Below are positions 26,711 through 34,827 of a DNA stretch of 64,000 nt, piece by piece. Below the pieces are notes generated by a model that was not told where the DNA came from, ran no database searches, and was given only the letters and a program-made list of their open reading frames with translations. Numbering within the stretch: the stretch's first letter is position 1; each line of letters begins with the position of its first letter. The stretch comes from an uncultured bacterium (GTDB lineage Bacteria; Actinomycetota; Coriobacteriia; Coriobacteriales; Coriobacteriaceae). The translations under genes were made by a program, and so were the position numbers. Location of the stretch: contig CAJMPU010000013.1 of assembly GCA_905215505.1 (NCBI GenBank), positions 1 through 64,000 of the forward strand, read 5' to 3'.

Positions 26711-27274
26711 TTAGTCGATAGCGCCGATGCGGTTGAGCGGCCAGTAGCGCACAAGCGCCACAGCGATCAAATCAGAGCGATCGACGGGACCAAAGTAGCG
26801 CGAGTCGGCAGAGTTTTCGCGGTTGTCGCCCATCACCCACACGCACCCGTCGGGAACGGTGTAGGGATAACTCACCTGGGCGCCAGGCGCTTGGACCGAA
26901 AGCGGCCAGCTCATGCCCGTCGTATAGTCCTCGTCGAGCGCCTGGCCGTCAACGACGACCTTGCCGTCCTGAAGGTCGACCGTCTGGCCGGCCGTGGCGA
27001 TGACGCGCTTTACCAGCACGTCATGCTCGGATGTGGCATCGGGGTTGTGAAACACCACGATATCGCCCTGTTTGACGGGCTGTCCGAGTTCGAGCGTCAC
27101 CTTCTGCGCCAGAATCTGATCGCCGATCTCGATCGTGTCCTCCATGGAACCGGTGGGCACTACAAAGGGCTCGACCACAAACGAGCGAATCAAGAAGGTG
27201 GCGACCAGTGCGATCGCGATGACCGCGATCCACTCAAAAGCGCCCCTCAACGCGGAATGTTGCGTAGGAACCAT
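26711..27274 (-). CDS. lepB: Signal peptidase I
   Basis: 187 residues. Membrane serine protease that removes signal peptides. One N-terminal membrane helix (about 11-31), catalytic Ser43 in PTGSMEDTIEIGD, catalytic Lys89 in LVKRVIATAG, and the C-terminal GDNRENSADSR box. ATG at 27274 with GAGGA 6 nt upstream is preferred over the GTG two codons earlier. Last gene of rpsP-khpA-rimM-trmD-lepB. Confidence 0.95.
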   Translation of the reverse strand: MVPTQHSALRGAFEWIAVIAIALVATFLIRSFVVEPFVVPTGSMEDTIEIGDQILAQKVTLELGQPVKQGDIVVFHNPDATSEHDVLVKRVIATAGQTVDLQDGKVVVDGQALDEDYTTGMSWPLSVQAPGAQVSYPYTVPDGCVWVMGDNRENSADSRYFGPVDRSDLIAVALVRYWPLNRIGAID

Positions 27275-27276
27275 AC

Positions 27277-28035
27277 TCACTCCTCGCTCTGCGAATACGA
27301 AGCGTCAAGGATCACCTGCGCGTAAGCGCGCTCCTCGGGCGTGAGCCGCGCCGTCTCGATCAAGTCCGGACGCCAGCGGCAGGTGCGCTCGATGGCGTTC
27401 TTGCGACGCCAGGCATCGACCTTGGCGTGATCGCCGCTCACAAGCACCGGAGGCACGCCCTCGCCGTTGAACTCGGCGGGACGGGTGTACTGCGCGTACT
27501 CGAGCAGGCCTCCGTCCTCGGCGGTCGAGAACGACTCGTCGACGTTGCTCATCTCATCACCAAGGGCGCCGGGAATGAGGCGCACGACGGCATCGGCAAC
27601 GACCATAGCGGGAAGTTCGCCGCCCGTAAGCACGTAGTCGCCGATCGACAGACGCTCATCGGCATACGCATACGCGCGCTCGTCGACGCCCTCGTAGCGG
27701 CTGCACACAAACAGCAGGCGCTCACTTTTGAGCAGGCGCTCGGCCACATGCTGCGTAAAGGGCTCGCCACAGGGGGTGAAGAACACAACCGTGGGCTTGG
27801 GACCCTCTGCGCTAATGGCCTCGATGGCCTCTGCGATAGGCTCGACCTTCATGAGCATGCCCTGCCCGCCGCCGTACGGCTCGTCATCGACGGTACGATG
27901 ACGGTCGTGCGTCCAGTCGCGCAGGTTATACGCCTTAAAATCAAAAAGGCCGGCCTTACGGGCGCGGCCCAAAATCGATGTGGACATGACGGGCTCAAAC
28001 ATCTCGGGAAAGACCGAAAGGGTCTCAATCAGCAT
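27277..28035 (-). CDS. trmD: tRNA (guanine-37-N1)-methyltransferase
   Basis: 252 residues. SPOUT-family methyltransferase that prevents +1 frameshifting. Seen: N-terminal TLSVFPEMFEPVMSTS, RHRTVDDEPYGGGQGMLMK, and the knot region RYEGVDER plus SIGDYVLTGGELPAMV. ATG start. Standard position between rimM and lepB. Confidence 0.97.
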   Translation of the reverse strand: MLIETLSVFPEMFEPVMSTSILGRARKAGLFDFKAYNLRDWTHDRHRTVDDEPYGGGQGMLMKVEPIAEAIEAISAEGPKPTVVFFTPCGEPFTQHVAERLLKSERLLFVCSRYEGVDERAYAYADERLSIGDYVLTGGELPAMVVADAVVRLIPGALGDEMSNVDESFSTAEDGGLLEYAQYTRPAEFNGEGVPPVLVSGDHAKVDAWRRKNAIERTCRWRPDLIETARLTPEERAYAQVILDASYSQSEE

Positions 28036-28045
28036 GTTGTCCTCC

Positions 28046-28567
28046 CTACTTGTCCATATCGATCAGGCCGTCCATAACGTGGACGGAAATTGTTCCTGTG
28101 TCGGGAAGATCGAGCACAACCTGCTCGATCACGGGAATCAGTACCTCGCCGTACCGATCGCCCTCGACAACCCAAACATCGTTGGCGGGCGTCGACATGA
28201 TCTCGACAATCGTGCCGAGCGAACCGAAGCGCTCGTCGACCACCTCGCGGCCCATCAGGTCGGTATAGGCGGCGTCGAGTGAATCGAGCTCAAAATCGTC
28301 ACGATTTGCCAACACATAGCATCCCGTGATGCCCTCGGCGGCCGTCAAGTCGTCAATACCCTCAAACGAGACCAGATCGCCATCGCCCGTATCGGTGACG
28401 GACACGACCGTGCAAAAGCGGTCGCGCTTGAGCGCCGGCGGCGTCAGGGCGACGCGCATACCCGGCTCTAATACAGAAGGAAGCCCCCGCAGCGGCTGCG
28501 CGAGGACCTCCCCCTTCCTTCCGTGCGGCTTGACCACACGGGCGATGTTTTTGTACTGGGACCTCAA
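28046..28567 (-). CDS. rimM: 16S rRNA processing protein RimM
   Basis: 173 residues. Assembly factor for the 30S head that binds S19. The N-terminal RimM domain starts NIARVVKPHGRKGEVLAQPL, and a C-terminal PRC barrel includes VWVVEGDRYGEVLIPVIEQVV. The start appears to be TTG at 28567, placed just after the khpA stop, with no strong SD of its own; reinitiation is likely. Adjacent to rpsP, khpA and trmD, the usual group. Confidence 0.94.
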   Translation of the reverse strand: MRSQYKNIARVVKPHGRKGEVLAQPLRGLPSVLEPGMRVALTPPALKRDRFCTVVSVTDTGDGDLVSFEGIDDLTAAEGITGCYVLANRDDFELDSLDAAYTDLMGREVVDERFGSLGTIVEIMSTPANDVWVVEGDRYGEVLIPVIEQVVLDLPDTGTISVHVMDGLIDMDK

Positions 28568-28571
28568 GGTC

Positions 28572-28856
28572 CTAGCCCAGAACCTCTACCTCGACAGCAG
28601 TGTCGAGGCGAGCGGCCAGTGCACGGGCGAGCGTGCGAATGGCCTTGATGGTACGGCCACGACGGCCGATGACCTTAGCGACGTCATCCTCGGCGACCGA
28701 AACCTCGATCGTAGAGGCGTCGTCACCATCGATGACCTCAAGGCTCACGGAATCCGGGTCGTCGACGATCTGAACAACGAGATATTCGACGAGATCGGCG
28801 ATGCGATCTGAGAGCATTGCCTCACCCTCGAGCTGTGCAGCGTCAACCTCAGGCAC
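28572..28856 (-). CDS. khpA: KH-domain RNA-binding protein (KhpA/YlqC family)
   Basis: 94 residues with one KH domain whose GxxG loop reads VIGRRGRTIKAIRTL. KhpA partners KhpB in Firmicutes and affects cell elongation and RNA metabolism; the role here is inferred. GTG start with GAGGAG 6 nt upstream, beginning 3 nt after rpsP. Acidic N-terminal half (many Asp/Glu). Confidence 0.92.
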   Translation of the reverse strand: MPEVDAAQLEGEAMLSDRIADLVEYLVVQIVDDPDSVSLEVIDGDDASTIEVSVAEDDVAKVIGRRGRTIKAIRTLARALAARLDTAVEVEVLG

Positions 28857-28859
28857 GAT

Positions 28860-29201
28860 TTACTCCTCGGCGCCCTCAGCGGCCTCAGCGGCAGCCTTAG
28901 CGGCCTCGGCCTCTTTGGCGAGCTGCTTCTTGGACTTCTTGACGACGGTCTCGGTCTTCTCGCCCTCGTTGGCGGCCTTGACCAGAGCGGCGACGGCGTC
29001 GGTGAGCTGAGCGCCCTTGGACTGCCAGTCGGCGATCTTCTCGAGGTCGAGGTTGATGGTCTTGGGGGCGGTCATCGGGTTGTAGCGGCCAACCTCCTCG
29101 ATGATACGACCGTCACGCGGGGCGCGGGAATCGGCGACGACGACACGGTAGTACGGACGCTTCTTAGCGCCGTGACGAGCAAGGCGAATCTTGACTGCCA
29201 A
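28860..29201 (-). CDS. rpsP: 30S ribosomal protein S16
   Basis: 113 residues. Core KIRLARHGAKKRPYYRVVVAD and YNPMTAP identify S16. A C-terminal extension of about 30 Lys/Ala/Glu residues makes it longer than the usual 80-90. The start is TTG at 29201 with GGAGG 6-7 nt upstream; the frame extends 12 codons more, through the SD. First gene of its operon. Confidence 0.96.
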   Translation of the reverse strand: MAVKIRLARHGAKKRPYYRVVVADSRAPRDGRIIEEVGRYNPMTAPKTINLDLEKIADWQSKGAQLTDAVAALVKAANEGEKTETVVKKSKKQLAKEAEAAKAAAEAAEGAEE

Positions 29202-29257
29202 AGGAAACTCCTCCAACCAAGCAGCTTTAGGCTGCAACTACAAACAAACAGTTGAAC

Positions 29258-29286
29258 ATAATACGCCATCGACGCGGGCAGGTGAA
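29258..29286 (-). promoter_or_regulatory. rpsP promoter
   Basis: TTCACC (29281-29286), a 17-nt spacer and TATTAT (29258-29263) on the minus strand, giving a leader of about 50 nt before the TTG of rpsP. Confidence 0.55.
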
Positions 29287-29390
29287 GTCCGTGAGACCAA
29301 CTTCTTCGGTGTAGTCGAAGGCAAATCCATATCTTAGACAAGAATTCGCGATTTGCAAGCACATCCACGCACCCCACATGAGCTGCGCGG

Positions 29391-29396
29391 TATACT
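29391..29396 (+). promoter_or_regulatory. dinB -10 box next to the start codon
   Basis: TATACT ends 6 nt before the ATG of dinB, so the expected transcription start falls on or next to the A of the ATG. There is no SD. No clear -35 is seen at the right distance, and no LexA box was recognised. Confidence 0.5.
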
Positions 29397-29402
29397 CATG
29401 CC

Positions 29403-30656
29403 ATGAAAAGACGCGAACATACATACGGTTATGAAGATGCTGCGGGCGTCACGCCGCCGCCCTGGACGGGGCCGGCGGTGGGCCTCATGGATCTCGATGC
29501 GTTTTTTGCGAGCGTGGAAATGCTCGACCATCCCGAGTGGCGCGGCAAGCCACTCATCGTGGGTGGCGATGCCGATTCCCGCGGCGTTGTGTCCACCTGC
29601 TCATACGAGGCGCGTCGCTTTGGCGTGCATTCCGCCATGCCCTCGGCCGAGGCACGGCGTCTGTGTCCGCAGGCCATCTGGACACACGGGCACTTCGACC
29701 GCTACCGCGAGGTCAGTGCTCAGGTCATGGCGATTCTCGCCGACGAGACCCCGCGCGTTGAGCGCGTATCCATCGACGAGGCCTTTATCGATATCACACC
29801 GGGTCGCTTTGAGCCCGAAGACCCGTTGCAGGTTGCACGGCGCATAAGCGACCGCGTGGCAACGCTGGGAGTGACCTGCTCCATTGGCGTGGGCTGCAAC
29901 AAGACGGTGGCAAAGATCGCAAGCGAGCGGGACAAGCCGTTTGGGCTGACCATCGTGCGCCCCGGAACCGAGCAGCGCTTTTTGGCCGCACTGCCGGTAT
30001 CTGCCATGAGCGGCATCGGGCGCTCGGCCGAGGAGCGACTGCGCCGCATGCGCATCTACACGCTCGGCGAGCTGTCACGTGCACCGGAATCCACCTTGGC
30101 CTCTATTTTTGGTGTCAACGGCGAACGCATGCGCCAGCGTGCGCTGGGACTCGAGGTTTCCGAAGTCACGAGTCTGGACGAGGAACGCGAGGTTAAATCG
30201 GTGAGCAATGAGCGCACCTTCGCGAAAGATTTGACTGAGCGTGGGGATATTGAGGCGGCGATTGCGCTGTTGGGAGAGTCAGTGGGACGCCGCCTGCGCC
30301 GTCAGGGGCTAACGGGCGCCACGGTGACGCTCAAGCTCAAGTATACGTATGGAAGCGGGCGAACGGCGCAGCGGCGGCTGCCTCATCCGACCGACGATGA
30401 GAATATCTTCGTGGCGGTTGCACTCGAACTGCTCGACAACATCTGGCAGGAAGGCATGCATGTGCGTCTGGCGGGTATCGGGATGAGCGACTTTGACCAT
30501 CAGGGCGGCATCCAGACCGACCTGTTCTGCGAAGTCGACGACCGCGGAGCCCAATCAAGCGACCGTCGCGACCTCTCCGTCGCGATCGATGCCGTCCGAG
30601 ACAAGTTCGGCGACACCGCCCTATCTTTCGGCCGCCAATCCCGCTTCGACGATTAA
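29403..30656 (+). CDS. dinB: DNA polymerase IV (Y-family translesion polymerase)
   Basis: 417 residues. Error-prone lesion bypass. Seen: catalytic LMDLDAFFASVE near residue 30, VVSTCSYEARRFGVHSAMP, the second acid pair in SIDEAFIDIT, the helix-hairpin-helix thumb LPVSAMSGIGRSAEERL, and a little-finger domain to about 390. No beta-clamp motif stands out at the extreme C-terminus (GRQSRFDD), though QSRFDD is weakly similar to one. Only + strand gene in this part, divergent from rpsP and convergent with rsfS, with the leaderless-type start described separately. Confidence 0.96.
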   Translation: MKRREHTYGYEDAAGVTPPPWTGPAVGLMDLDAFFASVEMLDHPEWRGKPLIVGGDADSRGVVSTCSYEARRFGVHSAMPSAEARRLCPQAIWTHGHFDRYREVSAQVMAILADETPRVERVSIDEAFIDITPGRFEPEDPLQVARRISDRVATLGVTCSIGVGCNKTVAKIASERDKPFGLTIVRPGTEQRFLAALPVSAMSGIGRSAEERLRRMRIYTLGELSRAPESTLASIFGVNGERMRQRALGLEVSEVTSLDEEREVKSVSNERTFAKDLTERGDIEAAIALLGESVGRRLRRQGLTGATVTLKLKYTYGSGRTAQRRLPHPTDDENIFVAVALELLDNIWQEGMHVRLAGIGMSDFDHQGGIQTDLFCEVDDRGAQSSDRRDLSVAIDAVRDKFGDTALSFGRQSRFDD

Positions 30657-30677
30657 CCGCCTTTGGGCAAAAAGAAA

Positions 30678-30711
30678 GCCGGGCAGGTGCGGAAAACCGC
30701 AACTGCCCGGC
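30678..30711 (-). terminator. Terminator between dinB and rsfS
   Basis: GCCGGGCAG-TGCGG pairs with CCGCA-CTGCCCGGC around AAAA. On the minus strand it runs into CTTTCTTTTTG, so it mainly terminates the rplU-rsfS operon; it may also stop dinB. Confidence 0.85.
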
Positions 30712-30721
30712 GAAATGCGCG

Positions 30722-30757
30722 AGGCTAGCTAAAAGCCCCATATTAAATGAGCCACTA
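30722..30757. repeat. Second copy of the short 3'-end repeat
   Basis: TAGCTAAAAGCCCC (30726-30739), then AAAT-AGC-AC, matches 22674-22701 apart from small changes and a 2-bp deletion. Like the first copy it abuts a stop codon, here that of rsfS. Its inverted repeat is imperfect. Confidence 0.5.
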
Positions 30758-31210
30758 GAGGAGGTCGAGGGGGAGCTGGGGGGCGTCACCCCAGAGCTTT
30801 TCTAGGCGGTAAAAGTCGCGGGCTTCGGGAGTGAAGACGTGGACGACAACCGAGCCGTAGTCCATGAGCATCCAGGTCTTCTGCTCGCGGCCCTCGATGG
30901 AGAGCGGATGCTCGCCGCAAGCCTCGGCAACCTTCTCCTCGATCTCGTCGACAATCGAATCGACCTGGCGGTTGTTGGTACCGGTGGCAAGCACAAAGTA
31001 GTCGCACACGTCGGAAAGCTCGGTCAGGTCGAGCACCTGCACGTCCTCGCCCTTCTTGTCGTAGGCGGCCTGCGCGGCGGCGCGGGCGACATCCTCGGCG
31101 GCGACACCGCTCGCGGACAGCGAGGCGGCGGTGCGGTCGGACGTGGCAACGAAACTCTTGTGCTCCACACCTTCAAGAATCTGCTCGTCAGTCATGGTCT
31201 CGTCGGCCAT
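30755..31210 (-). CDS. rsfS: Ribosomal silencing factor RsfS
   Basis: 151 residues. Binds L14 and blocks subunit joining in starvation. The Iojap-type domain is the C-terminal two thirds: VLDLTELSDVCDYFVLATGTNNRQ, then TWMLMDYGSVVVHVF and FYRLEKLWGDA. About 35 extra N-terminal residues (acidic, Thr/Ser/Ala rich) precede it. ATG at 31210 with GAGGT 5 nt upstream. Follows yqeK, the usual order nadD-yqeK-rsfS. Confidence 0.95.
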   Translation of the reverse strand: MADETMTDEQILEGVEHKSFVATSDRTAASLSASGVAAEDVARAAAQAAYDKKGEDVQVLDLTELSDVCDYFVLATGTNNRQVDSIVDEIEEKVAEACGEHPLSIEGREQKTWMLMDYGSVVVHVFTPEARDFYRLEKLWGDAPQLPLDLL

Positions 31211-31238
31211 GGAATACCTCTTTCTAGACACACCCGAG

Positions 31239-31862
31239 CTAGCGCAGCTGGGCGTAATGGTTGTAAATCGTAATAGCCGTGGGATAAAGATAGCGCCCGG
31301 ACTGGATCACATAGACCAGACCCTGCGCAAAACAGGAGAAGAACAACTCATCGAGCGAGAACTTCCCCACCATCTTGCGCAGCGCATGGGCATAGTCGCC
31401 GTGACGGTTGGGCTCGATGGCATCTGCCACAAAGACCACCATATCGAGCGGCGTCATGTCGCAGGCACCCACGGTGTGACGGTCGACAGCCTGGAAAACG
31501 GCCGGTGACAGCTCGGGAAAAAGCTGCGGAAGCTCATAGGCGGCAACAGGGCCATGCAAAAGCGGCGTCGCGGCGGAAGGAGAGCCGGCAACCTTGATGC
31601 CATAGTGAAGCGCGCGGGCCACGAGCTCGTCATCGGAAAGAACCTTGTCCCAGTCGTGAATTAAGCCGGCGGCAGCCGCATCAAAGCGGTCAACGCCGTA
31701 GACCTCGGCCAGATGAAGTGCGGTCTCGGCAACACCCAGCGAATGCACATAGCGCTTGCGCTTATCTTTCATGCGAACATCGAGCAGCTCTTGAATGCGC
31801 TTGAGCAGCGCGCGCTCATCGCCCTCAAACTGATCCTCTACCGACAACGTAGCCCCCATCAC
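31239..31862 (-). CDS. yqeK: HD-domain hydrolase, YqeK family (probable Ap4A hydrolase)
   Basis: 207 residues. The HD-domain metal ligands are visible as RYVHSLGVAE, GLIHDWDK, HGPVAAYEL and DRHTVG. YqeK proteins hydrolyse diadenosine tetraphosphate symmetrically to ADP. The start overlaps the nadD stop (ATGA), a common arrangement for this pair. Confidence 0.92.
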   Translation of the reverse strand: MMGATLSVEDQFEGDERALLKRIQELLDVRMKDKRKRYVHSLGVAETALHLAEVYGVDRFDAAAAGLIHDWDKVLSDDELVARALHYGIKVAGSPSAATPLLHGPVAAYELPQLFPELSPAVFQAVDRHTVGACDMTPLDMVVFVADAIEPNRHGDYAHALRKMVGKFSLDELFFSCFAQGLVYVIQSGRYLYPTAITIYNHYAQLR

Positions 31863-32536
31863 TCAAAATCTTCTTGGCCCAAATCGGCATATAGCCTGCG
31901 CTTGCGAATGTAGCCGAGCACGGACTCGCTCGTAAGATAGCGCACGCTCATGCCGCGGGCAACTCGCTTACGAATGTTCGTCGAGCTGATCGCCAGCGCC
32001 GGAATCTGAATATAGCGCACGTCGAACGGCAGCCCCGACTCTTTGATTCGGGCACGCGCCGTATCGATATCAAAGCCCGGTCGCGTCGCCGCAATAAAGG
32101 TAGCAAGCTCAGCGATTCGTTCGGCATCATGCCAGGTCACAATATCGATAATCGCATCGGCGCCCGTAATAAAGTAGAGCTTTACCTGCGGCGGGTAAAA
32201 ATCGCGAAGGGCATGAAGCGTATCGGCCGTATAGGTTACACCCGGACGGTCAATCTCGAACCGGCTCGCCAAAAAGGCCGGGTTCGCGGCGGTGGCGAGG
32301 ACCGTCATGGCATAACGGTCCTCGGCAGGCGTAACCGGCTTGTCAAGCTTAAAGGCGGGAGAGCCCGCCGGCATAAAGAGCACAGCGTCCAAGTCGAGCG
32401 ACTCGCGTGCCTGCTCGGCAGTCACCAGGTGCCCGTAATGAATCGGGTCGAAGGTGCCGCCCATAATGCCAAGCCGAAACTCTTTGCCCACTTTTATGGG
32501 CAGCTCGGGCAAACCGATTCCACCGCGCAGCGACAT
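31859..32536 (-). CDS. nadD: Nicotinate-nucleotide adenylyltransferase
   Basis: 225 residues. Adds AMP to nicotinate mononucleotide in NAD synthesis. Nucleotidyltransferase signature GIMGGTFDPIHYGHL near residue 23-37 and the C-terminal ISSTNIRKRVARG loop. About 20 residues precede the usual N-terminus; the SD at the assigned ATG is weak, so a GTG at V16 is possible. Coupled to yqeK downstream. Confidence 0.94.
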   Translation of the reverse strand: MSLRGGIGLPELPIKVGKEFRLGIMGGTFDPIHYGHLVTAEQARESLDLDAVLFMPAGSPAFKLDKPVTPAEDRYAMTVLATAANPAFLASRFEIDRPGVTYTADTLHALRDFYPPQVKLYFITGADAIIDIVTWHDAERIAELATFIAATRPGFDIDTARARIKESGLPFDVRYIQIPALAISSTNIRKRVARGMSVRYLTSESVLGYIRKRRLYADLGQEDFE

Positions 32537-32539
32537 GGC

Positions 32540-34006
32540 CTACTCGCCCTCCGAGGTCACGGCATCGTCCGCGGCATCCGCCGCATCGACAACCTCGACG
32601 CCCTCATCCGCAGCATCGGCCACGTCAATGGCCTCAACGGCAACGTCCTCGCCAGCGCCTTCGAGCTCCTCGTACTCCGAGAAGTCCTCAGCGCCCTCAA
32701 AGTCAAAGGCACGCTGGCAAATGCGGACCTCGTCGCCCGCACGGCAACCGGCCTTCTCGAGCGCGTCGTCAACACCCATACGCGCAAACTTATGCTGCAG
32801 GTAAATGACGGCTTCCTCGTTTTCCCAATCGGTCTGGATGACCATGCGCTCGATGGCACGACCAACCACACGGAAGGCACCGGGCTCCTCCTGGACAATG
32901 CGGAACCGCTTCTCGCGCTGCAGACGGCGGCGCTCCCACTCCTCGTCGCGAAGATCGACCGGCTCATCGGAAACCGCCAGCTCGGCGCGAAGCTTAGCCA
33001 CCTGCTCGCCCACGGCAAGCATCAGCGTATTGAGACCGGCGCCCGTCACGGCGGACACGGCAAAGAACATATGTCCATCGTCGAGCGCGGCGCGCTTGAG
33101 GTCGGCAATCTTGTCGGCCGTGCCCGGCGCATCGCACTTGTTGGCGACAACGATTTGCGGGCGCTCCGAGAGCTCTGCGCCATACTGCTCGAGCTCACGG
33201 TTGATGATGCGGTAATCCTCAACCGGGTCGCGATCCTCAAAACCGCCCGTCATGTCGACGACATGCATGATCAGGGCCGTACGCTCAATGTGGCGCAGGA
33301 ACTGGTGGCCTAGGCCCTTGCCCTCGCTCGCGCCCTCGATCAAACCAGGAACGTCGGCAACGACATAAGAATACTCCCCGGCACGCACCATGCCGAGGTT
33401 CGGCACGAGCGTGGTAAACGGATAGTCGGCGATCTTGGGACGGGCGGCACTCATGCGCGCGATGAGCGAAGACTTACCCACCGAGGGAAAGCCCACGAGC
33501 GCGGCATCGGCCATAAGCTTCATCTCGAGCTCAATCCAGTGCTCCTCGGCCGGTTCGCCCAGCTGAGCGAACGCGGGCGCGCGACGCACCGACGTCACAA
33601 AGTGGGTATTGCCCAGACCGCCGGCGCCACCGGGCGCCACGACAACGCGCTCGCCGTCGTGCACCAGGTCGGCAATCTCGAACATCGGGGTCTGCGTCTC
33701 GGGATCGAGCTCGCGCACCACGGTGCCCATGGGAACCTTCAGGATCAGGTCCTCGCCGCTCTTGCCATTGCGACGAGCGCCCTGGCCGTGCGTGCCGCGC
33801 TCGGCGCGGAAGTGATGCTTAAAGCGGTAATCGATCAGCGAAGACAGCTGAGCATCGGCCTGGATGACGACATTGCCGCCACGACCGCCGTCGCCGCCAT
33901 CGGGGCCGCCCTTGGGGACAAATGCCTCGCGCCTAAACGACATGCATCCGGCTCCGCCGTCGCCGCCGCACACGTTAATGCGGCTGATATCGGTGAACTG
34001 TGACAA
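32540..34006 (-). CDS. obgE: GTPase Obg/CgtA
   Basis: 488 residues. Ribosome-assembly and stringent-response GTPase. The Gly-rich Obg fold (CGGDGGAGCMSFRREAFVP) precedes the G domain: G1 VGFPSVGKSS, G3 DVPGLIEGAS, G4 NKCDAPG. The OCT domain follows (about 345-415), with an acidic Asp/Ala/Glu tail of about 60 residues. Starts at TTG 34006 with GGAGG 8 nt upstream. Follows rplU-rpmA across a hairpin. Confidence 0.96.
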   Translation of the reverse strand: MSQFTDISRINVCGGDGGAGCMSFRREAFVPKGGPDGGDGGRGGNVVIQADAQLSSLIDYRFKHHFRAERGTHGQGARRNGKSGEDLILKVPMGTVVRELDPETQTPMFEIADLVHDGERVVVAPGGAGGLGNTHFVTSVRRAPAFAQLGEPAEEHWIELEMKLMADAALVGFPSVGKSSLIARMSAARPKIADYPFTTLVPNLGMVRAGEYSYVVADVPGLIEGASEGKGLGHQFLRHIERTALIMHVVDMTGGFEDRDPVEDYRIINRELEQYGAELSERPQIVVANKCDAPGTADKIADLKRAALDDGHMFFAVSAVTGAGLNTLMLAVGEQVAKLRAELAVSDEPVDLRDEEWERRRLQREKRFRIVQEEPGAFRVVGRAIERMVIQTDWENEEAVIYLQHKFARMGVDDALEKAGCRAGDEVRICQRAFDFEGAEDFSEYEELEGAGEDVAVEAIDVADAADEGVEVVDAADAADDAVTSEGE

Positions 34007-34029
34007 CAGAATCGCCTCCTACAAAAAGA

Positions 34030-34065
34030 GGGAGACCCTTGAATTCTAAAACTCAAGTGCCTCCC
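34030..34065 (-). terminator. Hairpin between rpmA and obgE
   Basis: GGGAG-ACTTGA pairs with TCAAG-CTCCC around a 10-nt loop, followed by CTCTTTTTG on the minus strand. It probably lets only part of the transcription continue into obgE. Confidence 0.75.
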
Positions 34066-34090
34066 ACATATGTGCTCTATGAAGGGTGAA

Positions 34091-34348
34091 TTACGCGTTC
34101 GCGAGCGGGCGTACGCTGACCCTGTGCTTGATACCCTTGTGGAACTCAACGGTACCGTCGACCAGCGCGAACAGCGTGTCGTCCTTGCCACGACCAACGT
34201 TCTCACCCGGGTGGATGTGAGTGCCGTGCTGACGGACGAGAATCGTGCCCGTGGTTACCGTCTGGCCGGCATAGCGCTTCGTGCCAAGGCGCTGACCGCG
34301 GGAGTCACGGCCATTACGGGAGGAACCGAGTCCTTTTTTGTGTGCCAT
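34091..34348 (-). CDS. rpmA: 50S ribosomal protein L27
   Basis: 85 residues, normal. MAHKKGLGSSRNGRDSRGQR is the classic N-terminus that reaches the peptidyl-transferase centre. It has no Firmicute-type N-terminal cleavage extension. It follows rplU at 33 nt. Confidence 0.98.
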   Translation of the reverse strand: MAHKKGLGSSRNGRDSRGQRLGTKRYAGQTVTTGTILVRQHGTHIHPGENVGRGKDDTLFALVDGTVEFHKGIKHRVSVRPLANA

Positions 34349-34381
34349 TGTGTATACCTACTCTTTCGTTACGAGTGTAAT

Positions 34382-34756
34382 CTACTCGGCGACGGGAGCC
34401 TCGGCAACAGCCTCGGCCTCTGCCTTGACAGCCTTCTTGGCGCGGGACGTAGCCTGGACCTTCACGATCTTCAGCTTGGTGAGCTGCTGACGGTGACCCT
34501 TCAGACGACGATAGCGCTTGCGCTTGTGGAACTTGAAGACCAGCTGCTTCTCGCCCTTGAACTGCTCAACGATCTGAGCGGTAACCTTGGCCTTAGCCAG
34601 CTTGTCGGGATCGGTGACGATCTTCTTACCATCGTTGAGGAAGATGACCGGCAGGGTGACCTTGTCGCCCTCATTGCCCTCGATCTTCTCGACGGTGATG
34701 ACATCGTCGGTGGCGACCTTGTACTGCTTGCCGCCCGTGTTAACGATTGCGTACAT
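34382..34756 (-). CDS. rplU: 50S ribosomal protein L21
   Basis: 124 residues. Starts MYAIVNTGGKQYKVATDDVI and contains FKFHKRKRYRRLKGHRQQLT. A 20-residue Ala/Glu/Lys tail is present. ATG at 34756 behind GGGCAAG; the frame's seven upstream codons lie in the leader. First gene of rplU-rpmA-obgE-nadD-yqeK-rsfS. Confidence 0.97.
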   Translation of the reverse strand: MYAIVNTGGKQYKVATDDVITVEKIEGNEGDKVTLPVIFLNDGKKIVTDPDKLAKAKVTAQIVEQFKGEKQLVFKFHKRKRYRRLKGHRQQLTKLKIVKVQATSRAKKAVKAEAEAVAEAPVAE

Positions 34757-34798
34757 GTTTACTTGCCCTTCATGCATCAGTTAGTGCAACAGCCGAAT

Positions 34799-34827
34799 AT
34801 AGTAGCAGGCGAAAATACCCCCGTCAA
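34799..34827 (-). promoter_or_regulatory. rplU promoter
   Basis: TTGACG (34822-34827), a 17-nt spacer and TACTAT (34799-34804) on the minus strand, a near-consensus promoter. Its -35 overlaps the stop codon of the upstream DUF2344 gene, and no terminator separates them. Confidence 0.72.
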
